The notes under the pieces are model-generated. The model was not told where the DNA came from. It saw only the letters and a program-made list of their open reading frames with translations, and made no database searches. Source: Donghicola eburneus (GTDB lineage: Bacteria; Pseudomonadota; Alphaproteobacteria; Rhodobacterales; Rhodobacteraceae). Taken from it: a DNA stretch of 64,000 nt. This document shows positions 44,398 through 53,631 of the stretch, piece by piece. The stretch covers positions 186,001 through 250,000 of the forward strand of contig NZ_FOXY01000005.1 of assembly GCF_900115865.1 (NCBI RefSeq), read 5' to 3'. Within the stretch, counting starts at the first letter, position 1. Every line of letters begins with the position of its first letter. A program made the position numbers and the translations under genes.

Positions 44398-45486
44398 CTA
44401 GCGGGTCATGCTGTTCTGAATGACCACACCTTTCCACCCAAGGCCGGGGTACGTTTCAAAACCCGGCGTGTCGTGGAAGCCTATAATTTGGTGATTTTCC
44501 ACGTAGTAGCCTGCGGTTTGCGCTGGGTTCCGGCGTAGGGGGAAGGTTTCCAGCAAGATGCCCTCTTCGTCCGATGACGCGATCACGCGGTTGTTCCGGT
44601 CAAGGATCAGGACGCGCACACCCGCATCAATCATGCGCTGGTCGAGACGGACCCCTTGCACAACCGAGCGCGCTTGGCTGGCCCAGTCAAAACACGTCGC
44701 CATGATCCCGATGGGCTTGCCGTGGGCGTCTCCGTTCTCTCGGATCAATGTGGCGTATGTCAGGGTCTGCTGCCCTTTGAGCAGCCGAGAGACGACAACT
44801 TCGTCCGCCACATAGTCATCCCCTGTGGCAAGGCGCAGGCTGTTGGCGAACCACGGCATATCACGGACCGAGGCGCCAGTGACGCTATAATTGTCGGGCC
44901 GTCCATTCGCGACGATGCGCCCATCTAGATCACAGACCCAGATATCGAGGTAGATGTTATAGGCGTCCAGAATGACCCCGAGCCGCTTGCTGGCATGGGC
45001 GGCGCGCTCTTGCGTCGGATTGGTCAGACAGTCGACAAAGCTGCTGTCAGTGGCCCACCAACGCACGTCACAAGTCCGTTCGTAGAGGTTGCGGTCAAAG
45101 ACGTCGATGGCGTTGTAGGCCAGATCGACCACACGCTCGCCGGTGGCAGATCGCTCCATCTCGGCGACCAGATTGCGCAGCACGGACAGCTCATTGCTGA
45201 GGTTGTCCTCCAGGCCCTTGGCGATGCCGTTAATCTCTTCTCCGACCGCGCGCACTTCGTCCGCGACAACGGCGAATCCGCGGCCATAGGGACCGGCCTT
45301 GGCGCTTTCGATTTTGGCGTTTAGGGCCAGCATCGTCATTTGGCTGGTGATTTTCTGGATGGTGTAGGCGTTCTTTTCGGCGTTGCGGGCAAGGTCCAGC
45401 GTCTTTTGCGAGACTTCGTCCATCGAAACCTTTTGTGGCGCGGCAGCGAGGTGGGGGGCCAAGTCAAGCGACGTCATCATGTTCAT
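44398..45486 (-). CDS. Soluble chemoreceptor-like protein: N-terminal MCP tip, C-terminal Cache-like domain
   Basis: A 362-residue protein without signal peptide or membrane helix. The conserved signalling tip of methyl-accepting chemotaxis proteins lies near the N-terminus, residues 40-85 (MTMLALNAKIESAKAG and GRGFAVVADEVRAVG). The rest, about 125-355, looks like a Cache-type sensor (DAYNIYLDIWVCDLDGRIV, RDMPWFANSL, GYYVENHQIIGF). Classical receptors have the sensor first and the signalling hairpin last, so the order is inverted. The helical hairpin is short, and no CheR-binding pentapeptide is seen at the end. Whether it couples to CheA/CheW is untested. It is a single gene, divergent from none and convergent with ccmG. 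Confidence 0.8.
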   Translation of the reverse strand: MNMMTSLDLAPHLAAAPQKVSMDEVSQKTLDLARNAEKNAYTIQKITSQMTMLALNAKIESAKAGPYGRGFAVVADEVRAVGEEINGIAKGLEDNLSNELSVLRNLVAEMERSATGERVVDLAYNAIDVFDRNLYERTCDVRWWATDSSFVDCLTNPTQERAAHASKRLGVILDAYNIYLDIWVCDLDGRIVANGRPDNYSVTGASVRDMPWFANSLRLATGDDYVADEVVVSRLLKGQQTLTYATLIRENGDAHGKPIGIMATCFDWASQARSVVQGVRLDQRMIDAGVRVLILDRNNRVIASSDEEGILLETFPLRRNPAQTAGYYVENHQIIGFHDTPGFETYPGLGWKGVVIQNSMTR

Positions 45487-45608
45487 GGTGGGTGTCCTGC
45501 GTGAATGGTGTTACCCGCTCCAACGGCCGGTTTTGACGTCCTTTAGTGTGGGGTGCGAAATTAATCTCATTTCCAAATAGGTTTGCGCCGAATGCCTATT
45601 TTACACGC

Positions 45609-45635
45609 AAAAAGGGCGCCCGAAGACGCCCTTTT
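45609..45635 (-). terminator. Terminator of acnA
   Basis: A 9-bp stem (AAAAGGGCG with CGCCCTTTT) and 8-nt loop; on the minus strand a run of T residues is included and continues (CCCTTTTTGC). It lies 20 bp past the acnA stop. Confidence 0.88.
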
Positions 45636-45656
45636 CATCATGGTATGTGCGGCCGA

Positions 45657-48434
45657 TTAGGCTTGTTTGGCAAGGTTGCGCAGCACGTAATGCAGCACGC
45701 CGCCGTTCTCGACGTATTCCTTCTCGGGGGCCGTATCGATGCGGCACTTCAGGGTGATCGTTTTGGTCGAGCCGTCGCCATAGGTAATATGGCAGGGCAC
45801 CTCGGCCAAGGGCTTCACGTCGTCCAGACCTTCGATGCTGACGGTTTCGTCGCCCTTCAGCTCCAGCGTCTTGCGGGTGTCACCGCCTGTGAACTCGAAC
45901 GGGATCACGCCCATACCAACCAAGTTCGAACGGTGAATGCGCTCGAAATTCTCGGCGATTACGGCTTTGACCCCAAGCAGCGCAGTCCCTTTGGCTGCCC
46001 AGTCACGCGAGGAGCCCGCGCCGTACTGTTCGCCGCCAAAGATCACCAGCGGGGTGCCTTGGTCCTGATAGGCCATCGACGCCTCATAGATGGTGGTCTG
46101 TGCGCCATCGGGTCCCTTGGTATAGCCACCCTCGACGCCGTCCAGCATCTCGTTCTTGATGCGGATGTTGGCAAATGTGCCGCGCATCATGACCTCGTGG
46201 TTGCCGCGGCGCGAGCCATAGCTGTTGAACTCGCGGACGGGCACCTGATGATCCAGAAGGTATTTGCCCGCAGGCGTGGTGTCCTTGAACGAGCCAGCCG
46301 GAGAGATGTGGTCGGTGGTCACCATATCGCCAAGGATCGCCAAGACGCGCGCGCCCTCGATATTGGTGATCGAGCCCTTCTCAGGCGACATGCCCTGGAA
46401 GTAGGGCGGGTTCTGGATGTAGGTCGAGCTTGCGGGCCAGTCATAGGTTTCGCCACCCGACACCTCGACACCTTGCCATTTTTCGTCGCCCTTGAAGACG
46501 TCCGCATATTTCGACTGGAAGCTTTCGCGGGTCACGGTCTTTTCGACCAGTTCCGCGATTTCTGCGTTCGAGGGCCAGATATCCTTGAGGTAGACATCGT
46601 TGCCGTCTTTGTCGGTGCCGATCACGTCAGTCGCGATGTTGACGTTCATGTCGCCGACCAGCGCATAGGCCACCACTAGCGGCGGCGAGGCCAGATAGTT
46701 CGCGCGCACGTCCGGCGAAATGCGCCCTTCGAAGTTGCGGTTGCCCGACAGGACCGAGGTCGCGATCAGGTCGTAATCGTTGATCGCCTTGGAGATCGGT
46801 GCGTCCAATGGGCCCGAGTTGCCGATACAGGTGGTGCAGCCATAGCCCACAAGGTTGAACCCGATGGCATCTAAATCCTCTTGCAGACCGGCGGCCTCTA
46901 GATACTCGGACACAACCTGCGAGCCCGGTGCCAGAGACGTTTTGACCCAAGGTTTGCGGTTCAGCCCCAGTTCGCGGGCTTTGCGCGCCACCAGACCAGC
47001 GCCGATCATCACATAGGGGTTCGAAGTGTTGGTACAGGACGTGATCGACGCAATCACGATCGAGCCGTCGTGCAGCTGATAGGCGCCGTCGTCGGTCTTG
47101 TACCAACCCTTTTTGTGGTGCCCTTCGTCACCGGGGATGTCGTGGGGTTCAGGCGCGCCGCCTTCACCTTCCCAGCGCACTTCTTCCTTGCCGCTGGCGT
47201 CTTTGCCTTCGCGGATGCCTTGGACGAACTTGCCGAACTCGGTGCCGGCTTCGGTCAGGGCGATGTAGTCCTGCGGGCGCTTCGGGCCCGAGATCGCAGG
47301 CACGATGGTGCCCATGTCCAGTTCAAGGGTCGAGGTATAGACAGGCGCGTAATCCGCATCACGCCAGAAGCCGTTTTCCTTGGCGTAGGCTTCGACCAGT
47401 GCGATCCGGTCCTTGTCGCGGCCCGTCTGCTCCATGTAGCGCAGGGTTTCCGCGTCGATGGGGAAGAAGCCGCAGGTCGCGCCGTATTCAGGCGCCATGT
47501 TTGCGATGGTTGCGCGCTGCGCCAGCGGCAGGTTGTCCAGACCCTCGCCGTAGAATTCGACGAATTTGCTGACCACTCCGTGTTCGCGCAGCATTTCGAC
47601 GACCTTGAGAACAAGGTCGGTGCCGGTGGTGCCTTCGACCATCTCGCCAGTCAGTTTAAAGCCAACAACCTCGGGGATCAGCATCGAGATCGGCTGGCCC
47701 AGCATGGCGGCCTCAGCCTCGATCCCGCCGACGCCCCAACCCAGAACCGCCGCGCCGTTGACCATGGTGGTGTGGCTGTCCGTGCCGACCAGCGTGTCAG
47801 GATAGGCCACAGTCTCGCCGTTCTGGTCCACATCGGTCCAGACAGTCTGTGCCAGATATTCGAGGTTCACCTGGTGACAAATACCCGTTCCCGGCGGCAC
47901 CACGCGGAAGTTTTCAAACGCGGTCTGACCCCATTTCAGGAACTGATAGCGTTCGAGGTTCCGTTCGTATTCGCGGTCCACATTCATCTGGAACGCACGC
48001 GGGTTGCCGAATTCGTCGATCATGACGGAGTGGTCGATGACCAGATCCACGGGGTTTAGGGGGTTAATCTTCTGCGCATCACCGCCAAGCGCCTTGATCC
48101 CGTCGCGCATCGCGGCCAGATCGACGACCGCCGGAACGCCGGTAAAGTCCTGCATCAGAACGCGGGCAGGGCGGTAAGCAATCTCTCGGGGGTTCTTGCC
48201 GCCCGCGGTGGCCCATTCGCCAAATGCCTTGATGTCGTCGGTCGAGACGGAAAAGCCGTCATCCTCGTAGCGCAGCAGGTTCTCAAGAACCACTTTCAGC
48301 GAGGCGGGGAGCTTGGAGAAATCACCAAGACCGGCATCGGTCGCGGCTTGAATGGAGTAATAGGAAACGGTCTGGTCGCCGACCGACAGAGTACGGCGTG
48401 CTTTGACGCTGTCTGTTCCGACTGTAATGGGCAT
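45657..48434 (-). CDS. acnA: Aconitate hydratase AcnA
   Basis: Interconverts citrate and isocitrate in the TCA cycle through a 4Fe-4S cluster. The 925-residue protein is of the AcnA/IRP type. Cluster cysteines are in IASITSCTNTSNPYVMIGAG and GYGCTTCIGNSGPL. The substrate loop VIDHSVMIDEFG and the SRDWAAKGT swivel-domain motif are present. The start at 48434 (MPITVGTDS) has GGGAGG upstream and is preferred over a start 8 codons earlier. It lies just after ccmG and the chemoreceptor-like gene. Confidence 0.96.
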   Translation of the reverse strand: MPITVGTDSVKARRTLSVGDQTVSYYSIQAATDAGLGDFSKLPASLKVVLENLLRYEDDGFSVSTDDIKAFGEWATAGGKNPREIAYRPARVLMQDFTGVPAVVDLAAMRDGIKALGGDAQKINPLNPVDLVIDHSVMIDEFGNPRAFQMNVDREYERNLERYQFLKWGQTAFENFRVVPPGTGICHQVNLEYLAQTVWTDVDQNGETVAYPDTLVGTDSHTTMVNGAAVLGWGVGGIEAEAAMLGQPISMLIPEVVGFKLTGEMVEGTTGTDLVLKVVEMLREHGVVSKFVEFYGEGLDNLPLAQRATIANMAPEYGATCGFFPIDAETLRYMEQTGRDKDRIALVEAYAKENGFWRDADYAPVYTSTLELDMGTIVPAISGPKRPQDYIALTEAGTEFGKFVQGIREGKDASGKEEVRWEGEGGAPEPHDIPGDEGHHKKGWYKTDDGAYQLHDGSIVIASITSCTNTSNPYVMIGAGLVARKARELGLNRKPWVKTSLAPGSQVVSEYLEAAGLQEDLDAIGFNLVGYGCTTCIGNSGPLDAPISKAINDYDLIATSVLSGNRNFEGRISPDVRANYLASPPLVVAYALVGDMNVNIATDVIGTDKDGNDVYLKDIWPSNAEIAELVEKTVTRESFQSKYADVFKGDEKWQGVEVSGGETYDWPASSTYIQNPPYFQGMSPEKGSITNIEGARVLAILGDMVTTDHISPAGSFKDTTPAGKYLLDHQVPVREFNSYGSRRGNHEVMMRGTFANIRIKNEMLDGVEGGYTKGPDGAQTTIYEASMAYQDQGTPLVIFGGEQYGAGSSRDWAAKGTALLGVKAVIAENFERIHRSNLVGMGVIPFEFTGGDTRKTLELKGDETVSIEGLDDVKPLAEVPCHITYGDGSTKTITLKCRIDTAPEKEYVENGGVLHYVLRNLAKQA

Positions 48435-48654
48435 GAAATGGGCCTCCCTTTCAATCATGAGGGGTATCGCAAAAAATTATGTGGTCATGCTGCGCTCAGG
48501 ATCAAGAGATCATCCCGCGCGACACAGCCTGCCGTCCAAGATGTAACCCTTTCACGATGCTGTCAGTTCCCAGACACATCGCATTTCGTTGATTGGTCTT
48601 CGCAGAAGTTTTTGCTTACATCCGAAGCAACAAATAAAACGGTGCGGAGTAAGG

Positions 48655-49356
48655 ATGAGACGAATTCTAACAGCTTTGGTGTTTGCCGGGGTCGGGTCGA
48701 TGGCTGCGGCGCAGTCTTCAACCTCTCCTGTGGTGGTGGAACTTTACACCTCCCAAGGCTGTTCGTCTTGTCCCTCTGCGGATCGGGTGCTGGAAAAACT
48801 GTCCTCGCGGGACGATATCCTGCCCCTGTCGCTGCACGTGGATTACTGGGATTACATCGGCTGGGCTGATACCTTTGCCAATCCTGCGTTCACCGAGCGC
48901 CAAAAGGTTTACGCTCGGAATATGGGCGAACGGATGATCTATACCCCGCAGATGGTGATCAACGGCGGTGCGCATGTGGTCGGCAATCGGCCCATGGACG
49001 TGGCGGACGCTTTGAATTTGGCCAAAGACACGCGCGGGGCAACATCTCTGTCGGTCAAGCTGGATGGCTCAACTCTGCGCATTCAGGCAATGGCGATCGA
49101 TCCCGCCGGAGCGCCTTATGCGGTGCAATTCGTGACCTATCTGCCCGAGGAAACCGTCAAGATCAAACGCGGCGAGAATGCGGGCAAAGAGGTAACTTAC
49201 GTGAATGTTGTCAGCGGATGGCAACATGTGGGTGATTGGGACGGGACGGGTGAATTCACCGCCGCCGTTAACACCACACCCGAAGAGGATGAGCATGCCG
49301 TCATCCTGCAAAAAGCCAATCAGGGCGAAGTTGTCGCTGCGGCCCGCTTGCGTTGA
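48655..49356 (+). CDS. DUF1223 domain-containing exported protein
   Basis: A 233-residue exported protein. A signal peptide (ILTALVFAGVGSMAAAQ) is followed by a thioredoxin-like start with VVVELYTSQGCSSCPSAD (Cys36 and Cys39), typical of DUF1223. The family role is not defined; thiol chemistry in the periplasm is likely from the motif. The ATG at 48655 has CGGAGTAAGG upstream. Its 3' end overlaps the convergent acyltransferase gene by 37 bp. It diverges from acnA. Confidence 0.9.
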   Translation: MRRILTALVFAGVGSMAAAQSSTSPVVVELYTSQGCSSCPSADRVLEKLSSRDDILPLSLHVDYWDYIGWADTFANPAFTERQKVYARNMGERMIYTPQMVINGGAHVVGNRPMDVADALNLAKDTRGATSLSVKLDGSTLRIQAMAIDPAGAPYAVQFVTYLPEETVKIKRGENAGKEVTYVNVVSGWQHVGDWDGTGEFTAAVNTTPEEDEHAVILQKANQGEVVAAARLR

Positions 49357-50246
49357 CGCCGCGGCTTCCACCGGCGGTGAACCCAGAACCACTGCTCTGG
49401 ATGACGATGAATGCGCTGCTCTAGGGCGGATGTCATCGCGCGCGTTTGTTCAACGGGATCGTCATGGGTTAAGGGCGCATCAAACTCTGCGCTGAACGTA
49501 AGGCCATCTGGCTGACGTACCCCAAAAAATGGCACCAAAAGCGCCCCTGTTTTGTGTGCTATCTCTGCCGCAGATGTGAGCGTCGGAGCAGGTTTTCCCA
49601 TGAAATCAATAGGAACGCCGCCACTATCGTAGATATCGAACAGCAAAACGGCCATGCCGCCTTGTTTTAGATGTTTGACCAGCCCCATGGTCCCACGGCG
49701 CCCTTGTTCGAACACCGGACCGCTCAGGTCGTGCATATTCTGCGCATAGTGTTCGTTGAAATAGGGGTTCGCGATGGGGCGATATAGACCGCCGATTTGG
49801 TAGCCTTGGCGCACGAGCGCGGCGCGAGGGGCTTCGAAATTTCCGAAATGGCCAGTCACGAACAGAAGAGGACGGTTCTCTGCGCGGGCCGCTGCGATCG
49901 CCTCTAGTCCGGGGCCAGAGAGCGTGGTTGTCTCGGCGCGTTTCAGCAGATCGCTGACCGAATAATTCTCGATGAAAACGCGGCCAAAATTATCGCATAC
50001 CCCGTCCGCGATCCGGTTGCGCTCTGCTTCCGGCATGTCGGGCCAAATGTATGCAAGATGGTCCAGCGCCCGCTTGCGGTAGCCCACGCGCGGGGCAATG
50101 ACCTTGCGCATGAGCCAACCCAGCAGTGCCACGCGCCGTTGATAAGGCAGCGCCAAAGCGGTGCGGATGATCCCGCGCAGGGCGCGGTCCTCGGCCCAGT
50201 CGCCCCAAGAACCGGAAGGTGCGGCGTCTGTCTGCTGTGTGCTCAT
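49320..50246 (-). CDS. Lysophospholipid/lauroyl acyltransferase, LpxL/HtrB family
   Basis: A 308-residue inner-membrane acyltransferase that adds secondary acyl chains to lipid A or acts on lysophospholipids. The catalytic HX4E is in TGHFGNFE near residue 125. Other family sequences are LPYQRRVALLGWLMRKVIAP, GYRKRALDHLAYIWPDM, and WFWVHRRWKPR at the C-terminus. The start is uncertain: ATG at 50246 (MSTQQTD), ATG at 50285, or GTG at 50294; none has a strong ribosome site. It is divergent from no gene and lies 79 bp downstream of fliG. Confidence 0.88.
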   Translation of the reverse strand: MSTQQTDAAPSGSWGDWAEDRALRGIIRTALALPYQRRVALLGWLMRKVIAPRVGYRKRALDHLAYIWPDMPEAERNRIADGVCDNFGRVFIENYSVSDLLKRAETTTLSGPGLEAIAAARAENRPLLFVTGHFGNFEAPRAALVRQGYQIGGLYRPIANPYFNEHYAQNMHDLSGPVFEQGRRGTMGLVKHLKQGGMAVLLFDIYDSGGVPIDFMGKPAPTLTSAAEIAHKTGALLVPFFGVRQPDGLTFSAEFDAPLTHDDPVEQTRAMTSALEQRIHRHPEQWFWVHRRWKPRRQRKRAAATTSP

Positions 50247-50325
50247 GTCGTCTGGATGCTGCTTTGTGTCTGCGAGTGCAGACATAAGCCGCACGGGCGC
50301 TGATCACAAGCTTGGGGCGGATTCC

Positions 50326-51381
50326 TTACTCTTTGACGTCAGGGATCGGGAGCAGTTCCAGCCCGTTTTCCGCCTGCATCCGCCGGATGACCTTGACCAC
50401 GCGGGCCATTGCGGTCTCGACCTCTTCGGTGTCGGGGGTCGTGCGTTCACGCGCTTGACTTCGCAGCTGATCAGATAGGCGTTTTGACATGTTCGACAGC
50501 ATGAACTTCCAAGAACTGATGTCGTTCTCTTCGGTCGCACCAGAGATAATCAGCGCCATATCATCGTCCCCGATGGTGCGCACGACGGCGGGCGCGTCGA
50601 TGGGTTTCAGGCGGTATTGCAGGTCGGCAAAGGTAAGAATCACGCCGCGCAGGGCGCGTGCGAACTCTGCGTCGTCCTCTTCTATCCCTGTCAGAACCGA
50701 ATCGCGTGTGTTTGCAGTCGAGACATCCAAAATCTCGCCCAGCCGTTTGGCAGGGGGCTTGGCGAACTCTTTGGGCGGGGCCTGATCGATCTGAGTCGCA
50801 AGCGAAACGCCGATCCGGTAGACCGCCTCTGGGGTCACCTGTTCGGTGCGCGACACGGCAAAGGCCACGCGCCGGGCCTGATCGCCCGGCATGCGGGCCA
50901 GAATGCCTGCAGCTTTGTCGGTCGGCAGTTTCGACAGCAGGACGGCAGACACCTCTAGGCTTTCGCGTTCAAAGAAACCCATCAGCACATCGGCGTCCAA
51001 AGCAGATAGCCGCGCCCACGCATCGCCCTTTTGCCGCACCCCGGCCTCGCGGCGCAGGCGCGCGGCAGTTTCGGGACTCAGCTTGCCATCCAGCGTTTCT
51101 AGCGCACCCGCCAGCCCATCGGGAAAGGCCAACCCGATCTGCTCTAGCTCTGACGCGAACTCGCCCAGAACATCAGAGAGTGTGTCGCGATCAATGTAGC
51201 GCAGTTGGCCCATGGCTTGGGTCAAGGATTGCTGCAAATCTTCGGGCAGGTCGGTCAGGGGAATGTCCGCGCCTTCTGACAGCAGAAAGCGTACGATGAT
51301 CGCGGCCTTGTGCCGCCGCTGCAACGGAGCAGCAACGGGGCGTTGAACAGGGGTGATCCGGGCAAGGGGCTGACTGGTCAT
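50326..51381 (-). CDS. fliG: Flagellar motor switch protein FliG
   Basis: FliG forms the rotor torque ring that contacts MotA. The 351-residue protein has the N-terminal domain (RRHKAAIIVRFLLSEG), the middle domain with SALDADVLMGFFERES and LLSKLPTDKAAGILARMPGD, and a C-terminal domain with DDMALIISGATEENDISSW and SNMSKRLSDQL. In the C-terminal helix, charged residues expected for motor contact are seen. No other flagellar gene is in the window, so this is an isolated copy. The ATG at 51381 has AGAGGACCCC upstream. Confidence 0.9.
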   Translation of the reverse strand: MTSQPLARITPVQRPVAAPLQRRHKAAIIVRFLLSEGADIPLTDLPEDLQQSLTQAMGQLRYIDRDTLSDVLGEFASELEQIGLAFPDGLAGALETLDGKLSPETAARLRREAGVRQKGDAWARLSALDADVLMGFFERESLEVSAVLLSKLPTDKAAGILARMPGDQARRVAFAVSRTEQVTPEAVYRIGVSLATQIDQAPPKEFAKPPAKRLGEILDVSTANTRDSVLTGIEEDDAEFARALRGVILTFADLQYRLKPIDAPAVVRTIGDDDMALIISGATEENDISSWKFMLSNMSKRLSDQLRSQARERTTPDTEEVETAMARVVKVIRRMQAENGLELLPIPDVKE

Positions 51382-51447
51382 GGGGTCCTCTATACGGCAG
51401 AGGCACCCTAGACTCGCAGGAATGAAGAAAGCTTTACCTTCCGCAGG

Positions 51448-52032
51448 TTAGTGCAGATTTTGGCTTAGGTGAGGATACTGGGGAATGCGGATCGGGGGAA
51501 CCAAAGCGGCCATGGTGCGTCGTGTCATGTGCGAGACGCCCCGTTGGCCGTCCAAACGCAGCACGGGCAAGCCCATCCTGTCGAGCCACTTGTTGTGGCA
51601 GGCCAGGCTGCGTCCTTTGAATTGGGGGTCGTCATACCGACTGGCCCATCCCATAAAGCATTCGTGCACGAGATACATATCGCCGGTTTCGGTGATCCTG
51701 TGCCCGTACCGCCGTGCTTCGCGGGCGCGCAGGCGCTGCATCCGCAGGTCATGGGGCGTGTAGATGAAAATGATCAGGTCCGCGTCTTCGACCAGTTCTT
51801 CGCCCCAGCCCATGAGCGATCCGGCAACAATCCAGCCGTTGCGCGGCTGTGCCTTGTGCATCAGATCCAATCGTTCGGGGACGGTGCGCTTTTCGGTGTA
51901 GGGGACCTGTGTCGGCTTCCAATAATAGTCGTCAGTGTCCAGAAGCGGAAGATTCAGGACCTTGGACAGGCGGCGCCCTAGAGTTGAAACGCCAGAGCCA
52001 GCGGCCCCCGTAATATGAATTCTATAGCCCAT
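51448..52032 (-). CDS. P-loop kinase-like protein with altered Walker A
   Basis: A 194-residue protein of the adenylate-kinase-like P-loop type (related to FlaR/DNA topology modulation proteins). The Walker A region is ITGAAGSGVSTLG: the invariant Lys is Val15. The lid-like basic segment (RMQRLRAREARRYGHRI) and the Walker B-like ADLIIFIYTP are present. Substrate unknown. Some relatives with a replaced Lys do exist in this protein family, so loss of activity cannot be assumed. It lies 66 bp upstream of fliG and on the same strand. Confidence 0.75.
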   Translation of the reverse strand: MGYRIHITGAAGSGVSTLGRRLSKVLNLPLLDTDDYYWKPTQVPYTEKRTVPERLDLMHKAQPRNGWIVAGSLMGWGEELVEDADLIIFIYTPHDLRMQRLRAREARRYGHRITETGDMYLVHECFMGWASRYDDPQFKGRSLACHNKWLDRMGLPVLRLDGQRGVSHMTRRTMAALVPPIRIPQYPHLSQNLH

Positions 52033-52182
52033 GCCGGTAACTCCAGCTGCGACCCCGCCAGAAACAATCGGCTGAAATCGTCACGAAAGGTTATAAGTTT
52101 CTATACAAAAGGATAACGCTGTCGCTCGCGTCTCAGCAAGGCCGTTTTTGCACATGCAGAAAGTTTTAATTTACCAGTCATT

Positions 52183-52213
52183 AAAAAATCCGCCGCAGAC
52201 AGGCTGCGACGGA
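52183..52213 (-). terminator. Terminator of purB
   Basis: A 10-bp stem (TCCGTCGCAG with CTGCGGCGGA on the minus strand, one mismatch) is followed by TTTTTTAA. It lies 26 bp past the purB stop. Confidence 0.85.
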
Positions 52214-52239
52214 TCAGAATTTTCAGCGATGTAAAAGGC

Positions 52240-53547
52240 TTAGCTTTCGCCGAATACGCGCTTGAAGATCGTGTCCACGTGCTTGGTGTGGTAGTCCATG
52301 TCGAACTTGGCGTTGATGCCATCTTCACCCAGGGCGGCGACAACCTCGGCGTCGGCCAGCAGCAGCTCGCGGAAGTCAACGCGGTCTTCCCACACCTTCA
52401 GCGCGTTGCGCTGGACCATGGAATACGCGTCTTCGCGCGACACGCCCGCTTGGGTCAGAGCCAGCAGAACGCGCTGCGACATCACCAGACCGGGGAACTT
52501 GTTCATGTTGTCCAGCATGTTCTGGGGGAACACGAGCATCTTGTCGATCACGCCGGTCAGACGGGCAATCGCGAAGTCCAGAGTGATGGTCGCATCGGGG
52601 CCAATCGCGCGCTCGACCGAGCTGTGCGAGATGTCACGCTCGTGCCACAGGGCAACGTTTTCCATCGCGGGGATGACCGACATACGGACCAGACGGGCCA
52701 GACCGGTCAGGTTCTCGGTCAGAACTGGGTTCTTTTTGTGGGGCATCGCCGACGAGCCCTTTTGGCCCATCGAGAAGAATTCCGCGCCTTCGAGCACTTC
52801 GGTACGCTGCATGTGGCGGATTTCGATGGCGACGTTTTCGATCGAGGACGCAATCACACCCAGCACGGCAAAGAACATGGCGTGACGGTCGCGGGGGATC
52901 ACCTGCGTGCTGATGGGCTCGGGCTTGAGGCCCAGCTTTTCACAGACGTGCTCTTCGACGCGGGGGTCGATGTTGGCAAAGGTACCAACCGCGCCGCTGA
53001 TCGCGCCGGTTGCGATCTCTTCGCGGGCGGCCTTCAGGCGGTCAAGGTTGCGGTCCATTTCCGCGTAGAAGCGGGCAAAGGTCAGACCCATGGTGGTCGG
53101 CTCTGCGTGGATGCCGTGGCTGCGGCCAACGCGCACGGTGTTCTTGTGCTCCAGCGCACGCTTTTTCAGGGCGGCCAGCAGGCCTTCCATGTCTTTGATC
53201 AGGATGTCGCTTGCGCGGACCAGCTGCACGTTCAGGCAGGTGTCCAGAACGTCGGACGAGGTCATGCCCTGGTGGACAAAGCGGGCTTCTTCGGAGCCAA
53301 CGTGTTCAGCAAGGTGGGTCAGGAACGCGATGACGTCGTGCTTGGTGACGGCTTCGATCTCGTCGATGCGGGCCACGTCGAACTCGACATCCTTGGCTTT
53401 CCAGACGGCGTCGGCGTTTTCCTGCGGGATTACACCCAGCTCGGCCTGTGCGTCACAGGCGTGCGCCTCGATCTCGTACCAGATTTTGAACTTGGTGGCG
53501 GGTTCCCAGATCTGGGTCATCTCGGGGCGGGAATAGCGGGGGATCAT
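52240..53547 (-). CDS. purB: Adenylosuccinate lyase
   Basis: PurB splits SAICAR and adenylosuccinate in purine synthesis. The 435-residue protein has the fumarase/lyase superfamily signature GSSAMPHKKNP at 264-274, the MTSSDVLDT segment near 95, and the GRSHGIHAEPTT active-site His at 144. The start at 53547 (MIPRYSRPEM) has GGGCCTTCCG upstream; a longer reading with 22 more codons is less likely. Confidence 0.96.
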   Translation of the reverse strand: MIPRYSRPEMTQIWEPATKFKIWYEIEAHACDAQAELGVIPQENADAVWKAKDVEFDVARIDEIEAVTKHDVIAFLTHLAEHVGSEEARFVHQGMTSSDVLDTCLNVQLVRASDILIKDMEGLLAALKKRALEHKNTVRVGRSHGIHAEPTTMGLTFARFYAEMDRNLDRLKAAREEIATGAISGAVGTFANIDPRVEEHVCEKLGLKPEPISTQVIPRDRHAMFFAVLGVIASSIENVAIEIRHMQRTEVLEGAEFFSMGQKGSSAMPHKKNPVLTENLTGLARLVRMSVIPAMENVALWHERDISHSSVERAIGPDATITLDFAIARLTGVIDKMLVFPQNMLDNMNKFPGLVMSQRVLLALTQAGVSREDAYSMVQRNALKVWEDRVDFRELLLADAEVVAALGEDGINAKFDMDYHTKHVDTIFKRVFGES

Positions 53548-53631
53548 CGGAAGGCCCTTTGCTTTGTCGTTGACAGTTGCGCGCGTCATAGACGGATGCG
53601 CGCAAATGAACAAGATAGCCTGCGTTTCCCG

